NCBI GenBank assembly: GCA_030838305.1
Contig: JAUTWY010000467.1
Coordinates: forward strand, 1 to 6,286
Direction: 5' to 3'
DNA from: Acidobacteriaceae bacterium
Lineage (GTDB): Bacteria; Acidobacteriota; Terriglobia; Terriglobales; Acidobacteriaceae
Length of the DNA stretch: 6,286 nucleotides
Position numbers and translations under genes: made by a program. Below the pieces are notes generated by a model. It was not told the DNA's origin, searched no databases, and saw only the letters and a list, made by a program, of their open reading frames with translations. How positions within the stretch are numbered: position 1 is the first letter of the stretch; each line of letters opens with the position of its first letter. This document shows, piece by piece, positions 4,331 through 6,286 of the stretch.

Positions 4331-5683
4331 CTACGGCATCCTTGTTAGGCCCGGCAGGGTCTTGACGATGTCGTTATAGATGACGGTCACGGCAAAGAGC
4401 ACGAGAAAGACGAACGCAGCCTGGTAGATGCGTTCCTTGATGGGCAGGCTGATCTCCCTTTGCATGAGGCTTTCGATGAGTAGAAGTAGGATCACGCCAC
4501 CATCGAGGATGGGGATGGGAAGCAGGTTCATCACACCCAGGTTGAGGCTGATGATGGCGCTCACAAATAGCAGTGGCGCCCATCCTTCCTCGCGCGCGGC
4601 GCTGCCGACGGCGCTGCCAATGCCGATGGGGCCATCCACTTGGCGGATGGAGACTTTGAGCTGCAACATTTTCCGCAACAACTCCAGGATAAGAGACGAA
4701 TTCTTCACGCATTCGCCCACGGATTTCCGGACAGCTTGCGGGAACGGCAATTTGACGACTTTCGTCGGCAAGCTCGCCAGCCCAATCCGGTAGCGCATCT
4801 CGCCAGCCGGATGACCGGCCGAGAGCACGGGTTGAAGCTTGAATGTAAGTTTTTGCCCTTGGCGGAGAGCTACGATTTCCAGAGGCTGATCCTTGGTCCG
4901 GGTCAGCATGTCTACCAGCGCTTCGAGGGCGGGAATCTCCTGCCCATTGACGGTCAGGATCTCATCCCCGACTTTGAGGCCGGCCTTCTCCGCGGGCATA
5001 CCGGATTCGATCATGGTAACGATAAAGGCTGGTTCTTTTGGCACCATTCCCACGTCGCCCGCCTGATTGCGGCCCTTGGGCTGAGGGACGAGAGTGATGT
5101 CGGAAATAACGCCGTTGCGCAAAATCTCAAATTTCAAGGGTTGATTGGGACTGAGCGCTTCTTTGTAGCCCACCTGCTCCCAGTTGGGGTTCTCAACATC
5201 ATCGACACGGATGATCCGGTCGCCGGGTTGGATGCCAGCGTTAGCCGCGGGAGTGCCTTGCATGACCCATCCCACGAAGGCAGGTCCGTCGATGACGGCG
5301 GGGTATTCGTAATGCACCATGAAAACGGCGGTCCACAAACAAAAGGCAAGCAGAACGTTCATGAATGGTCCGGCTATGGCGATGATGAAGCGCTGCCAGC
5401 GCGGATGCGACAGAAACTCCCCCGGATCGCCGGTGCGGTCGTCCATCGGGTTTTCGCCCGACATCTTCACATAGCCGCCGAGCGGAATGGCGGCGATGCG
5501 ATAGTCGGTGTCGCCTTTCTTGAAGCCCAGCAGGCGCTTGCCAAACCCGATGGAAAACACTTCCACCCGGACGCCGAAATATTTGGCGGCGGCGTAGTGG
5601 CCGAACTCATGTATCAGGATCATGAATCCGAGGACGATCCCCATGACGACAACGGTATGAAGAAGGGACAAAAGCTGGGGCAT
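4331..5683 (-). CDS. rseP: RIP metalloprotease RseP (site-2 protease family)
   Basis: This is a zinc intramembrane protease that cleaves single-span membrane substrates after a first cut by another protease; in E. coli it cleaves anti-sigma factor RseA. The 450-residue product is complete and matches the two-PDZ class. Catalytic HEFGH is at 25-29 inside the first membrane helix, and the second zinc site NLLPIPILDGG (386-396, Asp394) is in a C-terminal helix. Membrane segments are near 8-28, 97-122, 366-390 and 418-437. PDZ1 covers about 132-200 (GTPAANAGIQPGDRIIRVDD) and PDZ2 about 215-285 (SGMPAEKAGLKVGDEILTVN). ATG 5683 begins 27 bp after the dxr stop, so the two are very likely co-transcribed; a GGAG lies 13 bases upstream, slightly far. 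The substrate in this organism cannot be inferred here. A GC-rich hairpin follows the stop. Confidence 0.97.
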   Translation of the reverse strand: MPQLLSLLHTVVVMGIVLGFMILIHEFGHYAAAKYFGVRVEVFSIGFGKRLLGFKKGDTDYRIAAIPLGGYVKMSGENPMDDRTGDPGEFLSHPRWQRFIIAIAGPFMNVLLAFCLWTAVFMVHYEYPAVIDGPAFVGWVMQGTPAANAGIQPGDRIIRVDDVENPNWEQVGYKEALSPNQPLKFEILRNGVISDITLVPQPKGRNQAGDVGMVPKEPAFIVTMIESGMPAEKAGLKVGDEILTVNGQEIPALEALVDMLTRTKDQPLEIVALRQGQKLTFKLQPVLSAGHPAGEMRYRIGLASLPTKVVKLPFPQAVRKSVGECVKNSSLILELLRKMLQLKVSIRQVDGPIGIGSAVGSAAREEGWAPLLFVSAIISLNLGVMNLLPIPILDGGVILLLLIESLMQREISLPIKERIYQAAFVFLVLFAVTVIYNDIVKTLPGLTRMP

Positions 5684-5699
5684 AATAATCAGACTACTC

Positions 5700-5715
5700 C
5701 ATAATTTCTATTATG
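5700..5715. other. Small inverted repeat at the dxr stop / rseP leader
   Basis: CATAAT (5700-5705) and ATTATG (5710-5715) are perfect 6-bp arms around TTCT, covering the dxr stop codon in the short dxr-rseP gap. The stem is AT-rich and weak; no function is claimed. Confidence 0.25.
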
Positions 5716-6286
5716 AAATGGCCCTGATGGGCGATCCCTTTCGGCGGCACTGGTGCACGATTTCTCTTGCCAAAAGGCGGGTCTCGGTATCAAGGGAGAG
5801 CACTTTCTGTATAGATTCCAAATGTCCTGCCGGAGTTGCAGCCATGACTTCTTCGATGATGCGCGGAATCTCATCGAACCGGATATGCTCCTCCAGAAAC
5901 GCAGCTACGGCGACTTCGTCGGCCGCGTTCAGGGCGATGGTTTTTGCGCCTCCGGCCGCCACCGCCTCGTAGGCTAAACGAAGACAAGGGAATTTAACCA
6001 TGTCCGGGGGGCTGAAATCCAGATGCCTTAGGTCACTAATCGAGAAGCGCAGCTCCGATGGGATGCGCTCCGGATAGGTCAGGGCATAGAGAATGGGCAG
6101 CTGCATGTCGGTCACGGAAAATTGAGCAAGTATGCTGCCATCGACGAATTCAACCATGGAATGGATCGTAGACTGCGGATGCACAATGACTTGCACGCGC
6201 TCAGGAGGGACGTGGAACAAGCGGCAGGCCTCGATCACCTCGAAGCCCTTATTCATCAATGTAGCCGAGTCGATGGTGATCCTTTT
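5711..6286 (-). CDS. dxr: 1-deoxy-D-xylulose-5-phosphate reductoisomerase (Dxr), C-terminal half
   Basis: This is the second MEP-pathway enzyme, which makes 2-C-methyl-D-erythritol 4-phosphate from DXP with NADPH and a divalent metal. The gene runs off the window end; 191 C-terminal residues of roughly 390-400 are present. The frame is open through 6286 and reads KRITIDSATLMNKGFEVIEA there, so the TTG at 6259 is an internal Leu codon and not a start. This segment corresponds to E. coli Ser222-Asn227-Lys228-Glu231, which bind substrate and metal. A Leu replaces the first Met of the usual SATMMNKG. Further family signatures are VHPQSTIHSMVEFVDGSILA, the DMQLPILYALTYPERIP segment and the C-terminal LNAADEVAVAAFLEEHIRF. 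The helical C-terminal domain is complete and ends at TAA 5711-5713. rseP follows 27 bp downstream. Confidence 0.96.
   Translation of the reverse strand, partial: KRITIDSATLMNKGFEVIEACRLFHVPPERVQVIVHPQSTIHSMVEFVDGSILAQFSVTDMQLPILYALTYPERIPSELRFSISDLRHLDFSPPDMVKFPCLRLAYEAVAAGGAKTIALNAADEVAVAAFLEEHIRFDEIPRIIEEVMAATPAGHLESIQKVLSLDTETRLLAREIVHQCRRKGSPIRAIS

Noticed and set aside
4640..5704. A 354-codon open frame on the plus strand opposite rseP
   Set aside because: It is the antisense shadow of rseP, whose HEFGH, PDZ and LDG motifs are unmistakable; the plus-strand product is His/Asp-rich and resembles no domain.

Overview
The window is about 6.3 kb of moderately GC-rich bacterial chromosome. 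The best guess is a soil-type Acidobacteriota (Terriglobia-like). This rests on the style of the multi-spanning membrane protein at the left edge, the small PilZ protein and the small orphan genes; no rRNA or other phylogenetic marker was available, so it is an inference. The window divides into two convergent blocks that meet near position 1700.

Left block (+ strand, 1-1663): the C-terminal part of a polytopic membrane protein, cut by the window start, is followed by three small genes I cannot assign to a function (598-981, 1055-1321, 1481-1663). Two of these have clear ribosome binding sites.

Right block (- strand, 6286 down to 1738), in transcription order: dxr (C-terminal half only, cut by the window end), rseP 27 bp behind it, a cluster of GC-rich hairpins, a decayed DinJ/YafQ-type toxin-antitoxin pair, ispG, and a single-domain PilZ protein. 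Dxr and IspG are the second and the penultimate enzymes of the MEP isoprenoid pathway, and RseP is the intramembrane site-2 protease. The order dxr-rseP-ispG is a known conserved neighbourhood, for example in clostridia. Here it is interrupted between rseP and ispG by about 0.8 kb of accessory sequence.

The most informative observation is this wedge. Reading the minus strand across frames recovers a nearly complete antitoxin (36 + 49 residues) and a nearly complete toxin (30 + 61 residues), each broken by one frameshift. They keep the usual ATG/TGA overlap, and a perfect 7-3-7 palindrome sits just upstream of the antitoxin start. A 14-bp direct repeat with 16-bp period lies exactly at the antitoxin break. 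Next to the wedge, downstream of rseP, are three GC-rich hairpins. An 18-bp motif from one of them recurs (17/18) beyond the far end of ispG.

I found no convincing evidence of a previously undescribed biological system, CRISPR array, tRNA or intact mobile element. The core genes are ordinary; the interest lies in the broken toxin-antitoxin insertion and the hairpin repeats.
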